A DNA stretch of 64,000 nucleotides from Kandleria vitulina DSM 20405 (lineage in GTDB: Bacteria; Bacillota_I; Bacilli_A; Erysipelotrichales; Coprobacillaceae): positions 1 through 64,000 of the forward strand of contig NZ_JNKN01000005.1 in assembly GCF_000702065.1 (NCBI RefSeq). Reading direction: 5' to 3'. This document shows positions 35,963 through 44,596 of this stretch, piece by piece. The notes beneath the pieces are model-generated. The model was given only the letters and a program-made list of their open reading frames with translations. It ran no database searches and had not been told where the DNA came from. Every line of letters begins with the position of its first letter. Position 1 is the stretch's first letter. A program made the translations under genes and the position numbers.

Positions 35963-37228
35963 ATGAAATATAGTGCACCAAGAGGAACAGTGGATATTCT
36001 TCCTGACGCATCAGGAAAATGGGAAAAGCTTGAAAGAATCTTAAGAACGATTGCTTCAAACTACCATGTAAAAGAAATGAGAACACCAATCTTTGAACAT
36101 ACTGAACTGTTCAATAGAGCGGTTGGTGATACAACTGATGTTGTGACAAAAGAAATGTATACATTTGAAGATAAAAAAGGACGTTCTATTACATTAAGAC
36201 CAGAAGGAACAGCTGGCATTGCAAGAGCTTATGTAGAAAACAAGATGTACGCTTTACCAGAAAAGCTTACAAAAGTATTTTATATGGGACCAATGTTCAG
36301 ATATGAACGCCCACAGAGCGGTAGACAGAGACAGTTCCATCAGTTTGGAGTAGAAATGCTTGGCGTAGAATCTCCATATGTTGATGTGGAATGTATGATG
36401 ATGGCTATTACAGTCGTTAAAGCATTAGGTCTAGAAAATGTAACACTTCATATCAACTCACTTGGAGATGAAGAATCAAGAGATGCTTACAGAAAAGCAC
36501 TTCAGGATCATTTTAGACCAGTATTATCTGACTTATGTGAAGACTGCAACGCTCGTTTTGAAAAGAACCCATTACGTATCTTAGACTGCAAGGTCGATGC
36601 TAAGCATGAAGCTATGAAGACTGCACCTAAGACAATTGATTATCTTTCAGAAAGTGCTAAAGCACATTTCGATAAGGTCTGTGCTTTACTTGACGATCTA
36701 GAAGTTGACTATGTCATCGATACAAACCTTGTAAGAGGATTGGATTATTATTCTCATACAGTCTTTGAAATCATTTCAGATGATCCAAAGCTAGGCGCTG
36801 GCGCAACTGTTGGTGGCGGAGGGCGCTACAACGGATTAGTTGAAGAAATCGGCGGTCCAGCTACACCAGGTGTTGGTTTTGCATTTGGTCTTGAAAGATT
36901 GATGATTGCCTTAAATGACAATGAAGACGATGACGAGGGTATTGATGCATATATCATGCCACTTGGAGAAGAAGCAAGAGATTTAGGTATGCAGATCAGT
37001 GCAGTGCTTAGAGCTAATGGATTTAGTGTTGACATGGATTATGCGGGAAGAGGATTTAAAGGACAGTTCAAGTCTGCTGACCGTTTTAAAGCTACTTACT
37101 CACTTCTTTTAGGAGAAGATGAAGTAAAAGGTGAATATGTCAATATCAGAGACAATAAGACAAAGGAACAGGAACAGGTTCCTTTTGAAGATATCGTATC
37201 GTATTTAGAGAAAGGTTTAGGTTTATAG
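35963..37228 (+). CDS. hisS: histidyl-tRNA synthetase
   Basis: 421-residue class II synthetase. Motif 1 region near the N-terminus (RTPIFEHTELFNRAVGD), motif 2 MFRYERPQSGRQRQFHQFGVE, histidine motifs LVRGLDYYSHTVFE and GGGGRYNGLVEE, motif 3 GFAFGLERL, and a C-terminal anticodon-binding domain. Starts with M-K-Y-S-A-P-R-G-T, typical for HisRS. First gene of a T-box operon; 1 base separates it from aspS. Confidence 0.97.
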   Translation: MKYSAPRGTVDILPDASGKWEKLERILRTIASNYHVKEMRTPIFEHTELFNRAVGDTTDVVTKEMYTFEDKKGRSITLRPEGTAGIARAYVENKMYALPEKLTKVFYMGPMFRYERPQSGRQRQFHQFGVEMLGVESPYVDVECMMMAITVVKALGLENVTLHINSLGDEESRDAYRKALQDHFRPVLSDLCEDCNARFEKNPLRILDCKVDAKHEAMKTAPKTIDYLSESAKAHFDKVCALLDDLEVDYVIDTNLVRGLDYYSHTVFEIISDDPKLGAGATVGGGGRYNGLVEEIGGPATPGVGFAFGLERLMIALNDNEDDDEGIDAYIMPLGEEARDLGMQISAVLRANGFSVDMDYAGRGFKGQFKSADRFKATYSLLLGEDEVKGEYVNIRDNKTKEQEQVPFEDIVSYLEKGLGL

Positions 37229-37229
37229 A

Positions 37230-38993
37230 ATGAAAAGAACACACAATAATGGTGAACTTCGTTTATCTGATGCAGGTAAAGAAGTCACATTGATCGGTTG
37301 GGTTGCCAAGAAGAGAAACATGGGGGCTATCGCCTTTGTGGATCTACGTGACCGTTATGGCATCACTCAGGTTATCTTTGATGAATCATTTGCGGATGCT
37401 ATTAAGGACGTAAAGAATGAATACATTCTTTCTGTTACTGGTAAAGTTGTAGAACGTAGTTCTAAGAATCCGCATATGCCAACTGGTGAAATTGAAATTG
37501 AAGCAAAGAGCTTCAATGTGATCAATAAGGCTAAACAGCCACCAATCATTGTTGCGGATGAAACTGATGCTTCTGAAGAAACAAGAATGAAATATAGATA
37601 TCTTGATTTAAGAAGACCAGTTCTTCAAAATAAAATCATGACTCGTGCTAAGATTGTAAAATCAATTCATCAGTTCTTGGATGGAGAAGATTTTATTGAA
37701 ATCGAAACACCATATTTAAATAGATCAACACCAGAAGGGGCAAGAGATTTCTTGGTACCATCTCGTGTTCATAACGGAGAATTCTATGCATTGCCACAGT
37801 CTCCACAGTTATTTAAGCAGTTATTGATGGTATCTGGATTTGAAAGATACTATCAGATTGCAAGATGCTTTAGAGATGAAGACTTAAGAGCAGACAGACA
37901 GCCTGAATTTACTCAGGTCGATGTAGAAATGAGTTTCATGGATACTGACCAGATCTTAGATATGGGTGAACGTCTTGTTGCTAAAGTCATGAAAGATGTC
38001 AAAGGTATTGACATTGAACTTCCATTAAGAAGAATGACATGGCATGATGCAATGGAAACATACGGTATTGATAAACCTGATACACGTTTTGATTTAAAAT
38101 TAGTAAACTTGAATGAAACAGTTGCGGATAGTGAATTTGTAGTCTTCAAGTCAGCCTTAGAAGCTAATGGTCATGTTAAAGGGATCAATGTGAAAGGACA
38201 GGCTGGAAACTATTCTAGAAAGAAGATTGATGCCTTAACTGAAATTGCTAAAAAGTATAAAGCAAAAGGTCTTGCTTGGATGAAAGTTACAGCTGAAGGT
38301 GTAACTGGTCCAATCGCTAAGTTCTTTAATGAAGAACAGGCAACACGCATCTTATCAGCAATGGATGCTCATGATGGCGATTTACTATTATTCGTAGCTG
38401 ATTCACATTACATGGTTGTATGTGATGCGTTAGCTGCCATCAGAAATCATTTAGGTAAAGAGTTGAAACTTTATGACCCATCAACATTTGATTTCTTATG
38501 GGTAACACATTTCCCAATGTTTGAATATAGAGAAGAAGAAGGACGTTATTATGCTATGCATCATCCATTTACTCGTCCTATTGAAGAACATCTAGATAAG
38601 ATTGACACAGATCCTGCCAACTGTTTAGCAGATGCTTATGATATCGTATTAAACGGTTTCGAATTAGGTGGCGGTTCACAGAGAATCTATGATGAAGAAC
38701 TTCAGGATCGTGCCTTCAATGCTTTAGGATTCACTGAAGAAAGAATCAGAAGTCAGTTCGGCTGGTTCGTGGATGCCTTCCAGTACGGAGCACCACCTCA
38801 TGGCGGATTTGCCTTAGGATTGGACCGTTTAGCAATGTTGCTTACAGGAAGCGAATCATTAAGAGATGTTATCGCATTCCCTAAAAATACAAGTGCAACT
38901 GACCCAGTAACTGATGCACCAGGTGTTGTTTCAGAAGAACAGTTAAATGAATTAGGAATCGAAGTGACAAAGAATGAATCAGAAGAGAATTAA
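37230..38993 (+). CDS. aspS: aspartyl-tRNA synthetase
   Basis: 587-residue bacterial-type class IIb enzyme: N-terminal OB anticodon domain (about 1-105; GWVAKKRNMGAIAFVDLRDR), motif 2 RCFRDEDLRADRQPEFTQVD, bacterial GAD insertion (about 290-410), motif 3 GGFALGLDRLAMLL. Cannot tell from sequence alone whether it is discriminating or also charges tRNA-Asn. Overlaps the next gene by 20 bases. Confidence 0.96.
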   Translation: MKRTHNNGELRLSDAGKEVTLIGWVAKKRNMGAIAFVDLRDRYGITQVIFDESFADAIKDVKNEYILSVTGKVVERSSKNPHMPTGEIEIEAKSFNVINKAKQPPIIVADETDASEETRMKYRYLDLRRPVLQNKIMTRAKIVKSIHQFLDGEDFIEIETPYLNRSTPEGARDFLVPSRVHNGEFYALPQSPQLFKQLLMVSGFERYYQIARCFRDEDLRADRQPEFTQVDVEMSFMDTDQILDMGERLVAKVMKDVKGIDIELPLRRMTWHDAMETYGIDKPDTRFDLKLVNLNETVADSEFVVFKSALEANGHVKGINVKGQAGNYSRKKIDALTEIAKKYKAKGLAWMKVTAEGVTGPIAKFFNEEQATRILSAMDAHDGDLLLFVADSHYMVVCDALAAIRNHLGKELKLYDPSTFDFLWVTHFPMFEYREEEGRYYAMHHPFTRPIEEHLDKIDTDPANCLADAYDIVLNGFELGGGSQRIYDEELQDRAFNALGFTEERIRSQFGWFVDAFQYGAPPHGGFALGLDRLAMLLTGSESLRDVIAFPKNTSATDPVTDAPGVVSEEQLNELGIEVTKNESEEN

Positions 38994-40044
38994 TAGAGTT
39001 CTTGAACAGATGAAAGAAGAAGGCTGTGATCATTTATTGATCACAGATCCTGCTTCTATTGATTATTTAATTGACTATTACAATGATCCACATGAAAGAG
39101 TCTACGTGATGGCCTTATCTCAAGATGGCAATCATCGACTATTCTTCAATAAACTATTCTATGTAGAAAAAGATCTTGGAATCGATATCACATGGTTTAG
39201 TGATACTGATGATGCGATGGCTATGATTAGAGACTATCTTAAAGATGCTAAAAAAGTTGGTGTAGATAAAGATATGCCAGCAAGATGGCTATTGCCATTA
39301 ATGAAACTTGACACACAGTTTGTACTAGGTTCTTCATGTGTGGATTATGTAAGAGGCATCAAAGATGAAGAAGAACAGGAAATCATGATTAAAGCCAGCC
39401 AGATCAACGATCAGGCGATGGCGAGAGTTAAAGAGCTATTAAAAGAAAATCATACAGAAAAAGAAATGGATGGTCTTCTTTTAAATATCTATCATGAATT
39501 AGGTGCAAGCGACCATTCATTTGAACCAATCTTTGGATATGGGAAAAATGGTGCTGATCCACATCATGTCGGTGATGATTCTCGTCTTAAAGAAGGCGAT
39601 TCTATCATCGTAGATATGGGATGTATCTACAATGGATACTGTTCTGATATGACCAGAACATTCTTCTATAAGAGTGTTTCAGAGAAACAGAAAGATGTTT
39701 ATAATCTTGTCCTTAAGGCACAACTTGCTGCGGAAGCTGCAATTAAGCCTGGTCTAAAGTTATCTGATATTGATAAGGTGGCAAGAGATATTATTTCTGA
39801 AGCTGGATATGGGGAAGAATTCAATCATCGTTTAGGTCATTTTATTGGACGATTGACTCATGAAGCAGGGGATGTATCTAGTGCTAATGATGCAATCATT
39901 AAGCCAGGTATGATCTTCTCTATTGAACCAGGGGTTTATCTTCCAGGTGAATTTGGGGTAAGAATTGAAGATCTTGTCCTTGTAACAGAGGATGGATGTA
40001 AAGTCTTGAATCATTATCCTAAAGAATTAATGATATTAGAATAA
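38974..40044 (+). CDS. M24 family Xaa-Pro peptidase
   Basis: 356-residue aminopeptidase P / prolidase-type enzyme: N-terminal creatinase-like domain (1-125) and C-terminal pita-bread domain with five metal ligands visible: Asp in IIVDMGC, Asp in CSDMTRTF, His in HRLGHFIG, Glu in SIEPGVYL, Glu in VRIEDLVLV. Removes N-terminal residues before proline, or splits Xaa-Pro dipeptides. The start overlaps aspS and has a weak ribosome site, so translation is probably coupled. Confidence 0.88.
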   Translation: MNQKRINRVLEQMKEEGCDHLLITDPASIDYLIDYYNDPHERVYVMALSQDGNHRLFFNKLFYVEKDLGIDITWFSDTDDAMAMIRDYLKDAKKVGVDKDMPARWLLPLMKLDTQFVLGSSCVDYVRGIKDEEEQEIMIKASQINDQAMARVKELLKENHTEKEMDGLLLNIYHELGASDHSFEPIFGYGKNGADPHHVGDDSRLKEGDSIIVDMGCIYNGYCSDMTRTFFYKSVSEKQKDVYNLVLKAQLAAEAAIKPGLKLSDIDKVARDIISEAGYGEEFNHRLGHFIGRLTHEAGDVSSANDAIIKPGMIFSIEPGVYLPGEFGVRIEDLVLVTEDGCKVLNHYPKELMILE

Positions 40045-40067
40045 AGCAAGTCTAACTTGCTTTTTTC
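40043..40067 (+). terminator. terminator of hisS-aspS-peptidase operon
   Basis: AAAGCAAGT / ACTTGCTTT, loop CTA, followed by T. Confidence 0.85.
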
Positions 40068-40081
40068 ATTAAGGAGGAGCT

Positions 40082-40789
40082 ATGTTATACGCTGGAATTA
40101 TTTTATTGTTAGTGTTTGTAGTGCCTATTTTTGTTAAGAAAGTCTTTCATTTAGGAAGTGTCTTAGGTATAGTTATTGCTTTATCATTGATATTTAGCTC
40201 TTATTCAAGAATAATTCTTTATGCCTTGTTTAATAGTCCTGTGCAATCTTTCATTAAGATCATGTTGGTGCTTCTTATTGCTTTGTTTATTATTGAAACT
40301 TACATGATGATTATTTATGCCTTAAAGAAGTCAGGCAATGATGGATTACTTATTGTACTAGGATGCAAGAAGGGCAGTGATACATTAAATAATCGTATCA
40401 AGAAAGCTTATGCATACTTAGCTGATCATCCGCAGTCTTTAGCGATTGTCAGCGGTGGTGTGGATTCACATGATAATGTCAGTGAAGCTGAGTATATGAA
40501 AGAGCAGCTCGTCAAGATGGGAATTGATGAAGATCGTATTTATGAAGAAACACGTTCAGAAGATACGAAAGAGAATATTCGCTATTCTTTAGAGTTAATT
40601 GATAAGCATCAATTAGTAGGACCATTTATTCTTGTGACAAGTGGTTTTCATATTTATAGAGCAAGACTTATAGCGCTTAGAGAAGGTATGGTCGTCAGCA
40701 GTCTTGCTTCAAGAACACCTTTGTTGCTGCTGCCGGGCTATTATTTAAGAGAACTTCTCGCATTAAGTGCGCATATGATTTTTAAATAA
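40082..40789 (+). CDS. YdcF-like (DUF218) membrane protein
   Basis: 235 residues: three N-terminal hydrophobic segments (about 1-15, 22-45, 58-83), then a DUF218 domain (about 92-215) with LIVLGCKKGSDT, IVSGGVDSHDNVSEAEYMK, EETRSEDTKENIRYS and LVTSGFHIYRA. Relatives (SanA, ElyC, YdcF) act in envelope integrity and cell-wall lipid-carrier metabolism; exact reaction unknown. AGGAGG precedes the ATG. It stands between terminators, upstream of murC. Confidence 0.85.
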   Translation: MLYAGIILLLVFVVPIFVKKVFHLGSVLGIVIALSLIFSSYSRIILYALFNSPVQSFIKIMLVLLIALFIIETYMMIIYALKKSGNDGLLIVLGCKKGSDTLNNRIKKAYAYLADHPQSLAIVSGGVDSHDNVSEAEYMKEQLVKMGIDEDRIYEETRSEDTKENIRYSLELIDKHQLVGPFILVTSGFHIYRARLIALREGMVVSSLASRTPLLLLPGYYLRELLALSAHMIFK

Positions 40790-40799
40790 AAATAATTTT

Positions 40800-40822
40800 A
40801 TGAAAGATGCTTTCATTTTTTA
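40800..40822 (+). terminator. hairpin after ydcF-like gene
   Basis: ATGAAAG-ATG-CTTTCAT followed by TTTTT. It resembles the RpiR palindrome by sequence, but position and T run make it a terminator. Confidence 0.65.
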
Positions 40823-40869
40823 TGTTTTCCTAAACTAAAATGTGTTAGAATGTCAAAGAGGTGAAGAAA

Positions 40870-42174
40870 ATGTACTATTTTGTCGGAATTAAAGGTTCAG
40901 GTATGGCATCATTAGCAGAAATTCTTCATGATTTAGGTCATGAAGTAGCTGGTAGTGATATTGACAAATATATTTTTATTGAAGAAGAATTAAAGAGAAG
41001 AGGCATTCCTATTTATTCTTGGAATAAGGATAATATTAAAGATGGTATGCATGTCATTACTGGTAATGACTTTGATCGTTCTAATCCAGAAGTGGCTGCT
41101 GCTCAGGATAATCCTAATGTTATCTGTCAGAACTATTGTGAATTCCTTGGGGATTTCTTTAATAACTTTATTTCAATTGGTATTGGCGGTACACATGGTA
41201 AAACAACGACTACAGGTATGTGCTATCACTTATTCAAGGATTATGATAAGACTAATGTATTGATCGGTGATGGTACTGGATATGCAGTTAAAGATGCAAA
41301 GTATTTTGTATCTGAAGTTGATGAATTCAGAAATCATTTTAAGCATTACTATAATGACTATGCTTTAATTAACAATGTTGAATATGATCATGTTGATTAT
41401 TTCAAGACATTTGAAGATTATAAGAAAGTATTTGAAGAATATGGAAACAGAGCTAAAAAGATGGCTGTCATCTGGGGTGATGATCCATATCTTCCACATA
41501 TGAACTGGACTAAACCAGTTTGTAAGTTTGGTCTAAATGATAATAATGATATCCAGGCTAAGAATGTTATTAACAATGATAAGGGATTATCATTTGATGT
41601 TTATGCCCATGGAGAATTATTTGGACATTTTGCATTGCCATTCTACGGCATGCATACATTGTATGATACTTTAGCAGTTATTACTTTAGGTTATCTTGAA
41701 GGAATGGATGCTGAATATATGCAAAAACAGCTTTCTACATTTGAAGGTGTTAAGAGAAGATATACTGTTAAAGAGAAGGGTGATTGCATCTTCGTAGATG
41801 ATTATGCACACCATCCAACAGCTGTACAGTATGTACTTGAAGAAACAAGAACAAGATATCCTGGTAAACAGATTATTGCTGTATTCCAGCCAGATCGTTT
41901 CTCTAGAGCATTACGTTTTGCTAAACGATTTGCAGCTGCAATGGATTTAGCGGATCATCCATTCTTCTTGGATTTCCCAGATAATGCACATCCTGAACCA
42001 GGAATTGATATTGATGTCACTGAGATTACACAGTATATTCCTAGAGCGAAGATTGTGAAAACTGACAAGGAACATGCCAAGATGTTAGCTGCTTATGATA
42101 ATGCAGTTTATGTGTTTATGAGTAGTAAGGATATCTATAAACTTGAAGAACTAGTTATTGAAGCCAAAGGATAG
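40870..42174 (+). CDS. murC: UDP-N-acetylmuramate-L-alanine ligase
   Basis: 434-residue Mur ligase adding L-Ala to UDP-MurNAc, first stem-peptide step of peptidoglycan. Seen: N-terminal YYFVGIKGSGMASLAEIL, ATP motif GIGGTHGKTTTTG, Mg-binding SEVDEF region, NNVEYDHVDYF, and VDDYAHHPTAV. AGAGGTGA sets the ATG at 40870 rather than the GTG three codons earlier. Monocistronic; precedes ytxG-ytxH-ccpA as in Bacillus. Confidence 0.95.
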   Translation: MYYFVGIKGSGMASLAEILHDLGHEVAGSDIDKYIFIEEELKRRGIPIYSWNKDNIKDGMHVITGNDFDRSNPEVAAAQDNPNVICQNYCEFLGDFFNNFISIGIGGTHGKTTTTGMCYHLFKDYDKTNVLIGDGTGYAVKDAKYFVSEVDEFRNHFKHYYNDYALINNVEYDHVDYFKTFEDYKKVFEEYGNRAKKMAVIWGDDPYLPHMNWTKPVCKFGLNDNNDIQAKNVINNDKGLSFDVYAHGELFGHFALPFYGMHTLYDTLAVITLGYLEGMDAEYMQKQLSTFEGVKRRYTVKEKGDCIFVDDYAHHPTAVQYVLEETRTRYPGKQIIAVFQPDRFSRALRFAKRFAAAMDLADHPFFLDFPDNAHPEPGIDIDVTEITQYIPRAKIVKTDKEHAKMLAAYDNAVYVFMSSKDIYKLEELVIEAKG

Positions 42175-42176
42175 GG

Positions 42177-42205
42177 TTGAAAGCGCTTTAATTCTATGCG
42201 ATAAT
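42177..42205 (+). promoter_or_regulatory. promoter of ytxG-ytxH-ccpA with cre site over -35
   Basis: TTGAAA (42177-42182), 17-base spacer, GATAAT (42200-42205). The cre-like sequence TGAAAGCGCTTTAA (42178-42191) matches 13 of 14 consensus positions and covers the -35. Binding there by CcpA, encoded two genes downstream, would repress the operon. Confidence 0.65.
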
Positions 42206-42229
42206 ATTTATATTAGAGAGGAGAATTAC

Positions 42230-42526
42230 ATGAGTGCATTTGATATATGCTTAGCATTTCTCATTTTATCTGGGTCGTTTGCTTTAATCTGTCTTGGTAT
42301 TCTTTTATTGAAGTCATCTCAGGTTCTAAAAGATGTGAGTGCTTTAACGAAAGAAGTAGAAGTAACAATTGATAAGGTCAATAAGACTGTTGATGATGTC
42401 AATTACAAGATGGATCAGATGAATGCCCCTGTTGAATTTGTAAATAGGGTATTTACAAAAAGAAGCCAGAATCCAGGTATTTTGGGAACAATTCTCGGTT
42501 TGAAGTCTTTTTTTAAGAAAAAATAA
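42230..42526 (+). CDS. ytxG: DUF948 family protein (YtxG-like)
   Basis: 98 residues: N-terminal membrane segment (about 4-27, CLAFLILSGSFALICLGIL) followed by a coiled-coil stretch with repeated V/I-D-x-V pattern (VTIDKVNKTVDDVNYKMDQM). Matches DUF948/YtxG-type general stress proteins; function unknown. GAGAGGAGAA sets the ATG at 42230. The gene order murC, ytxG, ytxH, ccpA supports the name. Confidence 0.8.
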   Translation: MSAFDICLAFLILSGSFALICLGILLLKSSQVLKDVSALTKEVEVTIDKVNKTVDDVNYKMDQMNAPVEFVNRVFTKRSQNPGILGTILGLKSFFKKK

Positions 42527-42552
42527 TATCACATAGGAAAGAGGGTATGAAC

Positions 42553-43026
42553 ATGAAATTAGGAAAGTTTTTAACAGCAGCTACTATTGGCGCAGTTGCT
42601 GGATTATTATTGGCACCAAAGAAAGGTAAGGATTTAAGAGAAGATTTAAAAGTTAAATCTAAAGAGACTTACGATAAAGTAAAAGGTATGACAAAAGAAG
42701 ACCTTGAAGCTATTATTGGTGAAACAATTGATAATGTTAAAAAATCTGTAGATGAATTTGATTCTGATGAATTTAAAGCAACAACAAAAGAAAAAATGGA
42801 AGATCTACAAAGCAAGTTACAGGATTTAGCTAGTAAAGTGAAAGATTCTGAACAATATGAAAAGGTTGTTGCAGGTGTAGAGGACGTCACTAAGAAATTA
42901 AATGATCGCTTAGATGATGTGAAGAAGAAAGTTCAAGACGGTGTTCTGCCTGATCCTGACATCATTGAAGATGAAATCGATGATGTAGAAGAAGAATTAG
43001 ATGAAATCATTGATAAAATTAACTAA
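42553..43026 (+). CDS. ytxH: YtxH-like protein
   Basis: 157 residues: a short N-terminal hydrophobic segment with the family signature (IGAVAGLLLAPKKGKDLRED), then a long charged helical region ending in an acidic Glu/Asp-rich tail (EDEIDDVEEELDEIID). YtxH proteins are stress-related, of unknown function. The ATG at 42547 is too close to GAGGG, so 42553 is chosen. Between ytxG and ccpA. Confidence 0.8.
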   Translation: MKLGKFLTAATIGAVAGLLLAPKKGKDLREDLKVKSKETYDKVKGMTKEDLEAIIGETIDNVKKSVDEFDSDEFKATTKEKMEDLQSKLQDLASKVKDSEQYEKVVAGVEDVTKKLNDRLDDVKKKVQDGVLPDPDIIEDEIDDVEEELDEIIDKIN

Positions 43027-43047
43027 ATAGAATGGCAGTGTGGAAGT

Positions 43048-44052
43048 ATGAAGAAAACAACAATTTATGATGTTGCGGAAGAAGCTGGGGTTTCATTAGC
43101 AACCGTATCACGTGTGATCAACGGTTCTAATGTCGTAAAGCCAGCTACAAGAGAGAAGGTATTGGAAGTCATCAGAAGATTGGACTTTAAGCCTAATCAG
43201 ATTGCTAGAGGTCTAGCTACAAGTAAAACAACAACTATCGCAATTGTTTTTCCTCAGGCACTTTTCGGTCATGTTAAAGATATGATCGGTGGTATTGGAG
43301 ATACAGGAAGAACACTTGATTACAATATTACAATCTATACTACAGAAGATATCGGGGATGGTGACCCTGTTGCTGCGGTATTGGAAAAGGTCATCAAGTC
43401 TAGAGCTGATGGTGTTGTTCTTTTCAATAGTGATCAGATTGATCATGAAATTGAAATCATGAAGAAATATAATTTGCCAACAGTTGTTGTTGGATATAAA
43501 GTTGCCGAAGATAAGATCGGATCTATCTATGTTGACGCAAGTCATGTTTCTTATGATCTTGCAAAGAAATATCTTGCTGAAGGCAAGGAAGATATTGTTT
43601 TTGTAAGACCTCAACAGAATCTTGTGAGATTGGATGATTTTGTAGATGGTATCAAGAAAGCATTTGAAGATGCTGGTAAATCTTTTGATGAAGATAAACA
43701 GGTTATTAATACATCTACTCATTATGAAGAAAGTTATCCATTCTTTATCGATTATTTCAAAACACATAAACATGATGTTGTCTTAACTGGATATGATAAA
43801 GAAGCTGTTGCAGTTGTTAACGCTGCACAGGATAATGGTATCAGCATTCCTGATGATATGCAGGTTGTTGGCATGATGAATACAAGCTATTCCATCATGA
43901 GTAGACCATCCTTAACAACAATTCATGTTCCTGTCTATGAGATGGGAGCTATGGCTATTCGTCTGATGACAAAGATGCTTAATGAAGAAGAAATCGATCA
44001 AAAAGCTGTCCCTGTTGTCACTCAGATGATTACAAGAAATACGACAAAATAA
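43048..44052 (+). CDS. ccpA: LacI-family catabolite control protein A
   Basis: 334-residue global regulator of carbon catabolite repression. LacI HTH at the N-terminus (TIYDVAEEAGVSLATVSRVIN), hinge helix (FKPNQIARGLATSKT), periplasmic-binding-like core about 60-334. N-terminus, length and position downstream of murC-ytxG-ytxH all match CcpA of Firmicutes rather than a local sugar repressor. Partner HPr-Ser-P is not encoded here. The operon promoter bears a cre site, which suggests autoregulation; another cre-like site is at 17317-17330. Confidence 0.88.
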   Translation: MKKTTIYDVAEEAGVSLATVSRVINGSNVVKPATREKVLEVIRRLDFKPNQIARGLATSKTTTIAIVFPQALFGHVKDMIGGIGDTGRTLDYNITIYTTEDIGDGDPVAAVLEKVIKSRADGVVLFNSDQIDHEIEIMKKYNLPTVVVGYKVAEDKIGSIYVDASHVSYDLAKKYLAEGKEDIVFVRPQQNLVRLDDFVDGIKKAFEDAGKSFDEDKQVINTSTHYEESYPFFIDYFKTHKHDVVLTGYDKEAVAVVNAAQDNGISIPDDMQVVGMMNTSYSIMSRPSLTTIHVPVYEMGAMAIRLMTKMLNEEEIDQKAVPVVTQMITRNTTK

Positions 44053-44157
44053 GGGCACAGCTCCGAATAACGGGGTATGCCTTTCCCACGGAAGTGGAAA
44101 GATAAAATCAAAATTATCGCTTTGGGCTGATATCAGTGATGATATCAGTCCTTTTTT
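44053..44157 (+). terminator. structured 3' region and terminator of ccpA operon
   Basis: Three hairpins in series: TTTCC(C)AC-GGAA-GTGGAAA near 44092-44112; GATAA/TTATC near 44101-44118; and a 12-bp stem GGGCTGATATCA-GTGA-TGATATCAGTCC (44124-44151) followed by six T. The last is a convincing terminator; the first two are unexplained and partly overlap. Confidence 0.7.
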
Positions 44158-44160
44158 CGT

Positions 44161-44596
44161 TTATCCATTCTCTACTTGACTCTTACGAGCTCCAACATGG
44201 TTCGTTTTTCACCTTAGTAGCAACTTCTCTCCATGTATGAATGAATGTGCTATCTGAATTCGCTCTTTTCTTTGCGGAGCTGCTCAATAATCTCTGCAGG
44301 TCTGTATTCTTTCTGGAAGTCATCAATGAATATGAATTTGTCCGTCGTATTGTCGTAGGACGAGTGATGAATCAAACTTTCGTTGGAGAGAGTTATCACT
44401 ATTTTTTTCTTGAGGATCGGTATGATACATACTTTTCCCGCAGGTTAAAAAAGAACGTGACTGAAAAACAATTTCAGAGTCCCGCTGAAAGTAACAGAAA
44501 GTGTATTTCCCGTAGTTTGGAAGATTATCCAAATTTCTTTGTCTTCTTTTTTTGTTTTATTAGTGATAATATATGTCCTGGAAAAGGGGAAATGTT
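44161..44596. other. 436-base region without a convincing gene
   Basis: Richer in mixed sequence than other gaps here. Short open frames exist on both strands, but none has a good ribosome site or known motif. One minus frame over about 44240-44330 reads like protein (DDFQKEYRPAEIIEQLRKEK) and ends at a stop, so the region may be a decayed gene or mobile-element remnant. A possible -10 for the next gene is GATAAT (44565-44570). Confidence 0.35.

Noticed and set aside
40800-40816. ATGAAA-GATGC-TTTCAT as a third RpiR operator
   Set aside because: The inner bases also pair (ATGAAAG/CTTTCAT), a T run follows directly and it sits at the end of the ydcF-like gene, so it is a terminator.
43213-43773. 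Long minus-strand frame inside ccpA
   Set aside because: Antisense shadow of a strongly supported gene; no ribosome site or domain.
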